Of a stretch of 64,000 nucleotides of DNA, positions 46,705 through 54,312 are shown piece by piece. Each line of letters opens with the position of its first letter. Position 1 is the first letter of the stretch. The DNA is from Litorimonas sp947503715 (GTDB lineage Bacteria; Pseudomonadota; Alphaproteobacteria; Caulobacterales; Maricaulaceae): contig NZ_CP189850.1 in the NCBI RefSeq assembly GCF_050271975.1, forward strand, positions 62,001 through 126,000, given 5' to 3'. Both the position numbers and the translations under genes were made by a program. Below the pieces are notes generated by a model. It searched no databases, was not told the origin of the DNA, and saw only the letters and a list, made by a program, of their open reading frames with translations.

Positions 46705-47216
46705 GGGGTAATAACAAAAGGTTTGTTCTTAGACAGAAACATATCAGCGACTTGAGACGTTCCATAACCATAAAGCCAAACATAACGAGACTTACCGTCT
46801 AAGAGCTGGACACGCGTCCCTAAGATTGGATGGTAATCGACTCCTGCTATGTCATCCCAAGAATATTGCCCCCATTTAGTGAGACCTTTCACTTCAATGT
46901 TTTCATCAGAAACGCAAAGACGCGTAAAACATATGACATATACACCAAACGCGAAAATGCAGGATAGCGGCAGCCCGAGCACAGTCCAAAATAGAACATC
47001 ATCACCTTTTGACAGAAATTCAGTAACAGCAAATGCTTGGAATGAAATCGTCAAAACAAGACAGAAAAATGCGCAAAGCCAAGATATAATTCCCGGCTTA
47101 ATCATAACCCGTCCCAATTCATCTGGCGTCGCAGGCTTAAGGTTAAAACGAGGAAAGACAAACCACCAAAATAGTAGAACGCCTAATATTGGCGCGAAGA
47201 TTCTCAGCCAATTCAT
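46701..47216 (-). CDS. Hypothetical membrane protein with PH-like C-terminal part
   Basis: A 171-residue protein with three predicted membrane segments (about 5-23, 42-63 and 74-97). The cytosolic C-terminal half (RLCVSDENIEVKGLTKWGQYSWDDIAGVDY) resembles bacterial PH-like domains, in which a beta strand precedes a W-x-D-I turn. The gene is AT-richer than gluQ and the HerA-like gene on either side. It sits between them with a 4-base overlap and a 3-base gap, so it is clearly in their operon, but its function is unknown. Confidence 0.6.
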   Translation of the reverse strand: MNWLRIFAPILGVLLFWWFVFPRFNLKPATPDELGRVMIKPGIISWLCAFFCLVLTISFQAFAVTEFLSKGDDVLFWTVLGLPLSCIFAFGVYVICFTRLCVSDENIEVKGLTKWGQYSWDDIAGVDYHPILGTRVQLLDGKSRYVWLYGYGTSQVADMFLSKNKPFVITP

Positions 47217-47219
47217 GCC

Positions 47220-48734
47220 CTACCGCCGCATAAAACCGCCCAGAATTCCGCGAATGAGTTTCCGCCCCTGCGACCTGGCGAGTTGGCGCGCGACGAGTTT
47301 CGCTTCATGCGCGAGGACTTCGCCTGCGGATTTTTTCTTTCGGCTTGAACGACGCTTGGTCGTCTTGGCCTTGGCTTTTTTCTCGGCCGCTTCGGCTTTG
47401 GCTTCTTCTGCCTCGGCTTCGGCCTCAGCCTTTTCGCGGGCTTGGACTTTTTTCTCCAGCTCTTCATAGGCGCTTTCGCGGTCGATGGTCTCTTTATATT
47501 TTCCTTCGAGGGTCGAGCTCGCGATGATGCCTTTCCGCTCCGCTTTTGTGGCAGGGCCTAGGCGCGACGCAGGCGGGCGGATCAGGGTGCGCCCCACAAT
47601 GCCGGGCACGCCTTTCGCGTCGAGCATAGAGACAAGCGCCTCGCCCACACCGAGATCGGTGATCACCTCTTCCGTATCGAAAGCCGGATTTTCACGGAAG
47701 GAACTCGCCGCGGCACGGATGCTCTTCTGTTCCTTCGGTGTATAGGCGCGCAGGGCGTGTTGAATGCGATTACCGAGCTGGCCGAGGACAGAATCTGGAA
47801 TATCCGCCGGATTCTGCGTCACGAAATAAATACCAACACCTTTGGACCGGATCAGGCGGGCGACTTGTTCAATCTTATCGACCAGTGCTTTCGGCGCGTC
47901 CTCGAAGAGCAAATGCGCTTCGTCAAAGAAGAAGACCATTTTCGGCTTATCCGGGTTCCCGACTTCCGGCAGTTCTTCAAACAGTTCCGAGAGCAGCCAG
48001 AGTAGGAATGTCGAATAGAGATCCGGCGAATTAATTAATTCATCCGCCGCCAGAATATTAACGACGCCCTGCCCATTTTCGTCCACGCGCATCAGGTCCG
48101 CGAGTTCCAGTGCAGGTTCCGCGAAAAACTCATCCGCACCCGCCCGTTCCAGTTTAAGGAGCTGACGTTGAATGGCGGCGACGGACTGGCTCGTCACATT
48201 GCCATATTCGCGGCTGATCTCGGCTTTATTATCAGAGATGAAGTTCAGCAATGCGCGCAGGTCCTTCATATCCAACAGCAACATATCCTCATCATCGGCC
48301 AGCTCAAACGCGATGGTCAGGATGCCTTCCTGCGTATCGTTCAACCCCATCAGACGTGCCAGCAATGTTGGCCCCATTTCGGAAATCGTTGTCCGAACGG
48401 GATGCCCCTGATCGCCGTAAAGGTCCCAGAACGTGGTCGGCATGGAAGAATAATCGTAATCCCCAAGCCCGATTTTCATCGCGCGTTGGAGGAGTTTGTC
48501 ATGCAGCTTGTGATCGACACTGCCGGATTGGGACACACCGGAGAGGTCGCCCTTCACATCGGCGGCAAAAACGGGAACGCCCGCTTTGGAAAACCCTTCC
48601 GTCAAAATTTGCAGCGTGACCGTCTTACCCGTACCCGTCGCCCCCGCAATCAAACCATGTCGATTGGCGAGCGGGAGGAGCAGATGCTGTTTCTTGTCAT
48701 CCGTATCTGTGCCGACAAAAATTGCGTTTTTCAT
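47220..48734 (-). CDS. HerA-like ATPase (DUF853, YjgR family)
   Basis: A 504-residue ATPase of the FtsK-HerA superfamily. The Walker A motif is GATGTGKT near residue 30; Walker B is MVFFFDEAHLLF; ARLIRSKGVGIYFVTQNP follows as the sensor region. The C-terminus (about 425-504) is a lysine/alanine-rich charged tail (KAEAEAEAEEAKAEAAEKK) followed by a basic region, perhaps for nucleic-acid contact. The ATG at 48734 begins the conserved N-terminus. Physiological role unsettled. It is divergent from the AI-2E gene. Confidence 0.88.
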   Translation of the reverse strand: MKNAIFVGTDTDDKKQHLLLPLANRHGLIAGATGTGKTVTLQILTEGFSKAGVPVFAADVKGDLSGVSQSGSVDHKLHDKLLQRAMKIGLGDYDYSSMPTTFWDLYGDQGHPVRTTISEMGPTLLARLMGLNDTQEGILTIAFELADDEDMLLLDMKDLRALLNFISDNKAEISREYGNVTSQSVAAIQRQLLKLERAGADEFFAEPALELADLMRVDENGQGVVNILAADELINSPDLYSTFLLWLLSELFEELPEVGNPDKPKMVFFFDEAHLLFEDAPKALVDKIEQVARLIRSKGVGIYFVTQNPADIPDSVLGQLGNRIQHALRAYTPKEQKSIRAAASSFRENPAFDTEEVITDLGVGEALVSMLDAKGVPGIVGRTLIRPPASRLGPATKAERKGIIASSTLEGKYKETIDRESAYEELEKKVQAREKAEAEAEAEEAKAEAAEKKAKAKTTKRRSSRKKKSAGEVLAHEAKLVARQLARSQGRKLIRGILGGFMRR

Positions 48735-48822
48735 GGTGGTGAGTCCCAAATAAATTTCTTTGATTTTGTTATGGGGTCTCGCGCCTGAATGCAATATAAC
48801 TGCGGATAAGAGGGACCTATTT

Positions 48823-49905
48823 ATGACGACAACACCTGATACCACTATCCGCGCGACGCTTCTCTTTCTCGCCGGCATGGCGCTGATCGCGCTACTCTAT
48901 CTGACGCGTGAATTGATGGCGCCTTTTGCCTTGGCCATTTTTGTCTGGTTGATTATCGACGCCTTTGCGCGTTGGATGGATAATCTGTCCCCGAAATTTC
49001 CCTATTGGTTGGCATTGACAATCGCGGTGCTTATCGTCGTTGCACTCATGGCCGGGTTTATCCTCGTGATTGCGGATACGGTCGGCGATGTCGTGCGCGA
49101 TGCGCCGCGATATGAAAAACGCCTGAGCGAGATATTTGCCTGGATTTCAAATGTGACGGGTCGCGAGACCATGTCATTCGAATCAATGAATGAGAGCTTC
49201 GGCCTGACCGAGAAAATCCAGGGTGGCCTGACGACATTTGCCTCCACCGTTCAAGGTGTGTTGTCAGAATTCTTCTTGATCGCCCTCTATGTTGTGTTCC
49301 TCTTTGCGGCACAGTCCTCTTTTCCGAAAAAGATGGATGATCTCTTCCCCAATATGGAACGTCGGAAACAGGCCGCAAAGGTCGGTGCGCGCATTCGCAC
49401 CTCTATCGAGAAATACCTCTCTGTCCAAACGATTATCAGCCTGATGCAGACGGTGATTTCCTATATCGCCATGACGGCTTTGGGCTTGGATAATGCCCTG
49501 TTCTGGGCGCTCGTGATCTTTGTCCTGAACTACATCCCGATTGTCGGCGGACTTTTCGCTGTTGGCCTACCCGTGATTTTCGCGCTGGTGCAATTTGACA
49601 GTCTGGGACGCGTTGGGCTTTTGGCGGCGCTACTCTTCGGGGCGCAAACGATTATCGGGAATACGATACAGCCCAAGATGATGGGTGATAGTATGAACCT
49701 CTCGGCGCTCGTCGTGATTCTCGCGCTTTCGGTCTGGGGCGCGCTGTGGGGCGGAGTTGGTGCCTTCCTCTCCGCGCCGCTGACAGTCATTATCATGATC
49801 ATCCTCGCGCAATTCCCGACAACACGCTGGATCGCGGTCATGCTCTCTGCAGATGGAAATCCGGATATGGAAAATGAGGGGGATGAGGTGATACCGTCAT
49901 TATGA
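48823..49905 (+). CDS. AI-2E family transporter (UPF0118)
   Basis: A 360-residue inner-membrane protein with eight or so hydrophobic segments. Family features include the opening TRELMAPFALAIFVWLII, the central soluble part (about 105-160) and the closing GGVGAFLSAPLTVIIMIIL. Members export autoinducer-2, Na+(Li+) or other solutes, so the substrate cannot be assigned. GAGGG eight bases upstream supports the ATG at 48823. Confidence 0.88.
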   Translation: MTTTPDTTIRATLLFLAGMALIALLYLTRELMAPFALAIFVWLIIDAFARWMDNLSPKFPYWLALTIAVLIVVALMAGFILVIADTVGDVVRDAPRYEKRLSEIFAWISNVTGRETMSFESMNESFGLTEKIQGGLTTFASTVQGVLSEFFLIALYVVFLFAAQSSFPKKMDDLFPNMERRKQAAKVGARIRTSIEKYLSVQTIISLMQTVISYIAMTALGLDNALFWALVIFVLNYIPIVGGLFAVGLPVIFALVQFDSLGRVGLLAALLFGAQTIIGNTIQPKMMGDSMNLSALVVILALSVWGALWGGVGAFLSAPLTVIIMIILAQFPTTRWIAVMLSADGNPDMENEGDEVIPSL

Positions 49906-49975
49906 CGCAGCCCTTCACCCAGTTGTGATGAAGGCGTTTGTCGCGCGTTCAGATTCGGGTCGCTATAGGATAGGC

Positions 49976-50653
49976 ATGACCTATCGTACTCTCTCCCTCG
50001 CGCTGCTAACCGCAGCTTTTGCCACAACCGCACATGCCAGTGAGCCCAACCCAACCCACGTGGTCGAGTTATTCACGTCGCAAGGCTGTTCGTCCTGTCC
50101 GCCCGCCAATAAATTTGTCGGGAAATTGGCAGAAGACTCCAATACGCTAGTGTTGAGTTACGGCGTGACCTATTGGGACTATCTGGGTTGGAAGGACACA
50201 TTCGGCGATCCGGAATTCACCCAGCGCCAGCGCGATTACCGCGATGCATTTGGCGCGTCCAATATCTACACGCCGCAAATCGTCCTCAGCGGATCAGCCC
50301 ACAGTCCACGCTATTCCAAAAAAGATGTCGTGAGCATGCCCCTGCAGGGTGAAGGTGTGTCACTCACAGCCAAACGTGTGGGATCGCAGTTAAACATCAC
50401 GGGCAATGCGTCCGGTGCGACGACGCTCGCCCTCGTTTCTTTCATGCCAGGTGAGCAGGAAGTCGATGTCGAGCGCGGTGAAAATGGCGGACGGACTCTG
50501 CGTCTCACCAATGTCGTGACAGATGTTGAAACGATCGAATGGGACGGTCGCGCGGTCAATGTGGAGCGCCCCGATCATGACGGCACGTCATATGCACTCT
50601 TGGTCCATGATAAAGAAACGGCCCGGATTTTAGACGCGACGGTTGTGGATTAA
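49976..50653 (+). CDS. DUF1223 thioredoxin-like exported protein
   Basis: A 225-residue protein with a signal peptide (SLALLTAAFATTAHAS) and a thioredoxin-type fold. The family CxxC motif is GCSSCPPANKF (about residues 38-48), and NIYTPQIVLSG has the cis-proline expected after the active site. Possible roles are periplasmic disulfide or heme handling; unproven. The ATG at 49976 is preferred to 49925 because the signal peptide follows. It is convergent with the TPR gene, with a 4-base overlap. Confidence 0.85.
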   Translation: MTYRTLSLALLTAAFATTAHASEPNPTHVVELFTSQGCSSCPPANKFVGKLAEDSNTLVLSYGVTYWDYLGWKDTFGDPEFTQRQRDYRDAFGASNIYTPQIVLSGSAHSPRYSKKDVVSMPLQGEGVSLTAKRVGSQLNITGNASGATTLALVSFMPGEQEVDVERGENGGRTLRLTNVVTDVETIEWDGRAVNVERPDHDGTSYALLVHDKETARILDATVVD

Positions 50654-51414
50654 AGAACGCTGCCTTCGACTTCGCGCTCTAACTCTTCAAGTCGGTCCTT
50701 TACGGCTTTCAATTCCGGATAAAGCGCATTGGCTTCACGGTAGGCTTCCAAAGCCTCATCAGGACGGTTGAGCGCTTCCAGCACGTTCCCCATCGTCCAG
50801 AGCGCATAGAAATGGCGCGGCTCCAGCGAGAGCGTTTTAATCGCCTCATTCAAAGCACGGTTATAATCTTTCTGCTCCAGCGCTAAACGCGACGATCGCG
50901 CCCAGCCTTCCGCAAAGTCCGGTGCGAGATCGACGGTCGCATTATAAAACCGCCGCGCATCATCGGGGCGACCTTTCGCGGCCGCATCAGATCCCCGGCG
51001 CAGGACGAGGTTGACCGAAGCCGAACCACTATCCAACCAGATCGCCCAAATCTCCTCAGCCACGAGATTGGCTGACTCCTCATCGTCTCGCGCCGCCAAT
51101 TTTTCGAATAAATCATCCAATCGTGCGGCACGCTCCGCCATGGGCGGCAGTTTGGAATAATCCGGCGCGACGATTTCGGGCGCAATATCCGGCCCGGGCA
51201 GGTCGAGTTGCGGAATATCCGGTTCGGGAAGCTCTAATTCGGGCACTTGCAGGGGTTCGGGCGCAGGAAGGTCCCTGTCTCTGCGCGACTCATCAGAACC
51301 CGGAATCTCAATCCGCAGACGGTCCTGCAGGTCATCCGGTGCCTTTTGTGGCGCGTCCTGTGCCATGACCGTCATCGGCAAGGCGCATATCAGGGCTGTG
51401 AGATAATACTTCAT
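50650..51414 (-). CDS. Secreted TPR-repeat protein with Pro/Glu linker
   Basis: A 254-residue periplasmic protein. It has a signal peptide (LTALICALPMTVMAQ), a proline-rich acidic linker (about 50-85, repeats like LELPEPDIPQLDLPGPDI) and TPR repeats (about 135-245; GWARSSRLALEQKDYNRAL; ALWTMGNVLEALNRPDEALE). The start at 51414 lies just after a strong hairpin, so the upstream ATG at 51426 is less likely. Confidence 0.75.
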   Translation of the reverse strand: MKYYLTALICALPMTVMAQDAPQKAPDDLQDRLRIEIPGSDESRRDRDLPAPEPLQVPELELPEPDIPQLDLPGPDIAPEIVAPDYSKLPPMAERAARLDDLFEKLAARDDEESANLVAEEIWAIWLDSGSASVNLVLRRGSDAAAKGRPDDARRFYNATVDLAPDFAEGWARSSRLALEQKDYNRALNEAIKTLSLEPRHFYALWTMGNVLEALNRPDEALEAYREANALYPELKAVKDRLEELEREVEGSVL

Positions 51415-51426
51415 TGTAAATAGCAT

Positions 51427-51458
51427 GAGGCCCCTCGCCATCTCTGGCAAGGGGCCTC
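51427..51458 (-). terminator. Strong inverted repeat after rpmJ
   Basis: A long stem with arms at 51427-51440 (GAGGCCCCTCGCCA) and 51445-51458, one mismatch and a short loop. It lies 42 bases after the rpmJ stop on the minus strand and immediately before the TPR gene start. It has only a weak T-run (ATTT some bases beyond), but its position fits termination of rpmJ. Confidence 0.65.
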
Positions 51459-51499
51459 ACATAAACTTTCAGTCAGACGCGAGCGTCCGAGTGTCGCAA

Positions 51500-51625
51500 T
51501 TAACCCTGACGGGCCTTAAAGCGAGGATCAGTTTTGTTGATCACGTAAAGACGGCCCTTGCGACGCACGATTTGGCAATCACGATGACGGTTCTTCAGCG
51601 ATTTCAGCGAGCTACGAACTTTCAT
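51500..51625 (-). CDS. rpmJ: 50S ribosomal protein L36, cysteine-poor type
   Basis: A 41-residue large-subunit protein. The opening MKVRSSLKSLKNRHRDCQIV and the end YVINKTDPRFKARQ identify it as L36. Only one cysteine remains, so the zinc ribbon of the zinc-binding form is absent; this is the C-minus type common in alphaproteobacteria. The ATG at 51625 is set by homology. A small membrane protein gene lies upstream on the same strand. Confidence 0.95.
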   Translation of the reverse strand: MKVRSSLKSLKNRHRDCQIVRRKGRLYVINKTDPRFKARQG

Positions 51626-51723
51626 GGCGGTGCTTTCATCAAAAGGGTTTGAATTCGAACGCGGCATATAGAGAGCGACTCGCGGGGTGTCAACAGATGG
51701 GGTGAGGTGGTTAACCCTCCGGT

Positions 51724-51894
51724 TCAATTTAAGTATCGATTGAGAAGTCCTATAAAAAAGACAATCCCGTAAAGTGTGACAAAAATAGCTAGGATCGGGT
51801 GCCTTTTCCCTCCCCTTAGGCTCCAGAATCCAGACCAGAACTGGACAAAACTACGGATGTCATCCCTGACCAGCTTTCCAAATTTACTTAACAC
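51724..51894 (-). CDS. Small single-pass membrane protein (56 residues)
   Basis: A short frame read by eye: GTG at 51894 to TGA at 51724. It starts MLSKFGKLVRDD, has an aromatic amphipathic stretch (RSFVQFWSGFWSL), a basic linker (RGGKRH), and one clear membrane segment (about 34-51, ILAIFVTLYGIVFFIGLL), ending NRYLN. Basic residues before the segment predict a cytoplasmic N-terminus. The coherent layout and its position beside rpmJ suggest a real gene. The start is GTG without a clear ribosome binding site, so the exact 5' end is uncertain. I recognise no family. It fills most of the 340-base gap before the transglycosylase gene. Confidence 0.55.
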   Translation of the reverse strand: MLSKFGKLVRDDIRSFVQFWSGFWSLRGGKRHPILAIFVTLYGIVFFIGLLNRYLN

Positions 51895-51968
51895 GGGTTA
51901 ACCATCTTCGCTACTTTGTCATATTTGTCGACCTATCGGAAGCCTCTCCGAAATGATAAGGCTTGGCC

Positions 51969-53228
51969 ATGAAACTTGCACTTCTCCTGACCTCGGCCCT
52001 CATTCTGACAGCCTGCGCCACGCCGCCCCTTGCGCAAGCGACGGCGACGGATGTCAGCTCGGTCGCGAAAGTCGCACAGCCCGCGCCTGAACTGACGCAG
52101 GAACAACGCCATGCGCTTTGGAAACGGGACTTCATCGCCCGCGCCATTGCGAAGGGCTACGCGCCCGACCTCGTCAACGGCGTGATTATCCCGGCAAAGA
52201 TCAACCCCCTCGCACTGGAACGCGATGCGAACCAGCCTGAATTTACAAAACCCGTCTGGTCCTATGTGGACGGCGCGGCGTCCGACGCGCGTATCTCAGA
52301 CGGTCGCGATAAACTGATCCAGACGGGCCGCAGGTTTGACGATATTGAAGCGCGCTACCGGGTGCCGCGTGAAGTGCTGACTGCGATTTGGGGTCTGGAG
52401 TCGAGCTATGGCCGTATCCTCGGCACGCATGATATTGTCGACTCGCTTTCGACTTTTGCCTTTGAGGGCCGCCGTCAAAAGTTCGGCGAGCAGCAGCTTT
52501 TTGCCGTGCTCGACCTGCTGGCCTCCGGCGAAGTGCGACGCGAGCAGCTGACAGGCGCGTGGGCGGGCGCGATGGGCATGACACAATTTATCCCGACGAC
52601 CTTCCGCGACTATGCCGTCGATTTTGACGGCAATGGGAATAAAGACCTCTGGACCGATCCCGGCGACGCCTTGGCGAGTGCTGCGAGCTACATTGCCCGC
52701 TCCGGCTGGCGCGAGGGCGAACCCGTGATGGAGGAAGTCAAACTCCCCGATGGGTTTGATTATTCCGTGACCGATGGCAGCCGCAAATCTGTGAATGATT
52801 GGACGGGCCTCGGGGTGCAGCCTGTCTCCGGCCAACGCTGGAATTTGGATGAAGGGTTTCTGGAGGCCAAACTCATCGCACCGGGCGGTGCGCGCGGCCC
52901 AAAATTCCTGACCTTCAAGAATTTCGACGTGCTCAAACGCTATAATAATTCCACCAGTTACGTCATGGGGATTAGTGTCTTGGCCGATGCCTTTGCAGGC
53001 GCGCCGGGCATTCAGCAGGACTGGCCGCGCGGAGATGAACTTTTGTCTTTCGAGGACAAGAAAGCCATGCAGCAGCGGCTCACAGATCTCGGCTTTGACA
53101 CGCAGGGCGTGGACGGTCGCATTGGCCCAAATTCCCGCAAAGCCATCCGCGCCTGGCAGGCCGCCAATGGATTGACAGCGGATGGATATGTGGAACAACG
53201 CCTCTTTAAACGGATGATGGGACTATGA
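51969..53228 (+). CDS. Lytic murein transglycosylase (MltB-like) with peptidoglycan-binding domain
   Basis: A 419-residue lipoprotein (lipobox LTAC, cysteine about residue 16) that cleaves peptidoglycan glycan strands. The MltB/SLT-type catalytic domain runs from about 50 to 345; the catalytic glutamate is in GLESSYG, followed by GAMGMTQFIP and FDGNGNKDLWTDPGDALASAASY. The C-terminal 60 residues are a PG_binding_1 domain (MQQRLTDLGFDTQGVDGRIG). ATG at 51969. DUF2147 overlaps its stop (ATGA). A decayed copy of its last 135 bases lies at 53970. Confidence 0.92.
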   Translation: MKLALLLTSALILTACATPPLAQATATDVSSVAKVAQPAPELTQEQRHALWKRDFIARAIAKGYAPDLVNGVIIPAKINPLALERDANQPEFTKPVWSYVDGAASDARISDGRDKLIQTGRRFDDIEARYRVPREVLTAIWGLESSYGRILGTHDIVDSLSTFAFEGRRQKFGEQQLFAVLDLLASGEVRREQLTGAWAGAMGMTQFIPTTFRDYAVDFDGNGNKDLWTDPGDALASAASYIARSGWREGEPVMEEVKLPDGFDYSVTDGSRKSVNDWTGLGVQPVSGQRWNLDEGFLEAKLIAPGGARGPKFLTFKNFDVLKRYNNSTSYVMGISVLADAFAGAPGIQQDWPRGDELLSFEDKKAMQQRLTDLGFDTQGVDGRIGPNSRKAIRAWQAANGLTADGYVEQRLFKRMMGL

Positions 53229-53671
53229 AAAGAATAGCCCTCGCCCTTGCGGCAACAACCCTCCTCGCCTCTCCCGCCTTAGCGGAAGACGGCAAAGATG
53301 TCTTCGGCCTCTGGCAAGTCGGGAGCGGTTCCGCCGTCGTGAAAATCGCGGATTGCGGGGACGGCACGCCTTGCGGCACTCTCCACAGTATTAATTCTGA
53401 GAATCCTGAAGCCGCGCTGGACAGCAATAATCCCGACCCGGACCTCGCGACAAAGCCGCTGCTCGGATCACGTATGTTGTGGGGATTTGAGGAAAAGTCG
53501 AAACGCTGGTCCTCCGGCAAAATCTATGACGCCGAAAGCGGCAAGAGCTATAAGTCTAAGATCAAGAAGCTCGAAGACGGCACGTTGGAAGTCAAAGGCT
53601 GTGTCGGCCCATTCTGCCAAAGTCAGATCTGGACGGCAGTTGACAAAGACCAACCCACTGCAAATCAGTAG
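53225..53671 (+). CDS. DUF2147 exported protein
   Basis: A 148-residue protein with a signal peptide (MKRIALALAATTLLASPALA). Family features: FGLWQVG near the start of the mature part, CGDGTPCGTL, GSRMLWGFE and IYDAESGKSYKSKIK, ending GCVGPFCQSQIW. Four cysteines could form two disulfides. Function unknown; a lipocalin-like fold is plausible. The 4-base overlap with the transglycosylase gene indicates one operon. Confidence 0.85.
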   Translation: MKRIALALAATTLLASPALAEDGKDVFGLWQVGSGSAVVKIADCGDGTPCGTLHSINSENPEAALDSNNPDPDLATKPLLGSRMLWGFEEKSKRWSSGKIYDAESGKSYKSKIKKLEDGTLEVKGCVGPFCQSQIWTAVDKDQPTANQ

Positions 53672-53681
53672 ACCTTAGCGA

Positions 53682-53963
53682 CTACGCGGCCTTTACCTGT
53701 TCCTGTTCTAGCCCGTCGGTCGCTTCCAATTGCGGTGCTAAGGCTACTGGTGGCAATTTTAGCAGGATGCCGAAAACCGTACCACTTCCCACTCTACTGG
53801 TCAGTTTCACAAACCCGCCCATATGTTTCGACCAGTTCTTTTATAATGGATAGGCCGAGACCCGTGCCTTTTTGCGTGGGGTTGGAAGATGATGCGTTTT
53901 CCCGGTCCCTTCGACATGTTTAAATCTATCAAAAATATGGGGTAAGTCTTTTTCGGGAATGCC
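53682..53963 (-). pseudogene. Relic of a histidine-kinase C-terminus
   Basis: Read on the minus strand, pieces of a HATPase_c domain appear in more than one frame: GIPEKDLPHIFDRFKHV (F box), then KGTGLGLSIIKELVETYG (G2 box) in another frame, then LTSRVGSGTVFGILLKLP. The order is that of a real sensor kinase, but it needs frameshifts and has in-frame stops. There is no upstream H-box or sensor region. It is a decayed 3' fragment. It abuts the transglycosylase relic at 53970. Confidence 0.8.
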
Positions 53964-53969
53964 TTACCA

Positions 53970-54104
53970 ATCTTGGCTTTGACACACAGGACATGGATAG
54001 GCACATCGGCCGGAATTCCTGCAAAGCCATCCGGGCGTGACAGGCGGTCACTGGATTGAAGGTGGATGGATATGTGGAATAACAGCTATTTAAACGGATG
54101 ATGG
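53970..54104 (+). pseudogene. Decayed duplicate of the transglycosylase 3' end
   Basis: These 135 bases align without any gap to 53086-53220, the last 45 codons of the lytic transglycosylase gene (peptidoglycan-binding domain). I count 25 mismatches, about 81% identity. Two stops interrupt the frame (TGG to TGA, CAA to TAA), so it is not coding. Lack of indels and of a preceding catalytic domain suggest an old partial duplication or the remnant of a second paralogue. Confidence 0.88.
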
Positions 54105-54312
54105 CAAAATAAGTACTATCCTTGAGAAAGATAAAAACGACTCCGTAAAGTTGACGAGTTAATGACACACGCGCCATTTGCGTAGCTTGATTTCGCTAAT
54201 ATCTCAATTCAAAGAATTATGGCGCATTTACCACCCATTAAATAAGAGGTTTAGGCCGAATTTCATATTTGTGGTCGACTGTTATCAGTAGGGTAAAAGT
54301 ATATCCTAAAAA

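Noticed and set aside
53735..53923. A short plus-strand frame across the kinase relic
   Set aside because: The minus-strand reading shows clear HATPase boxes across frames, so the plus-strand frame is incidental.
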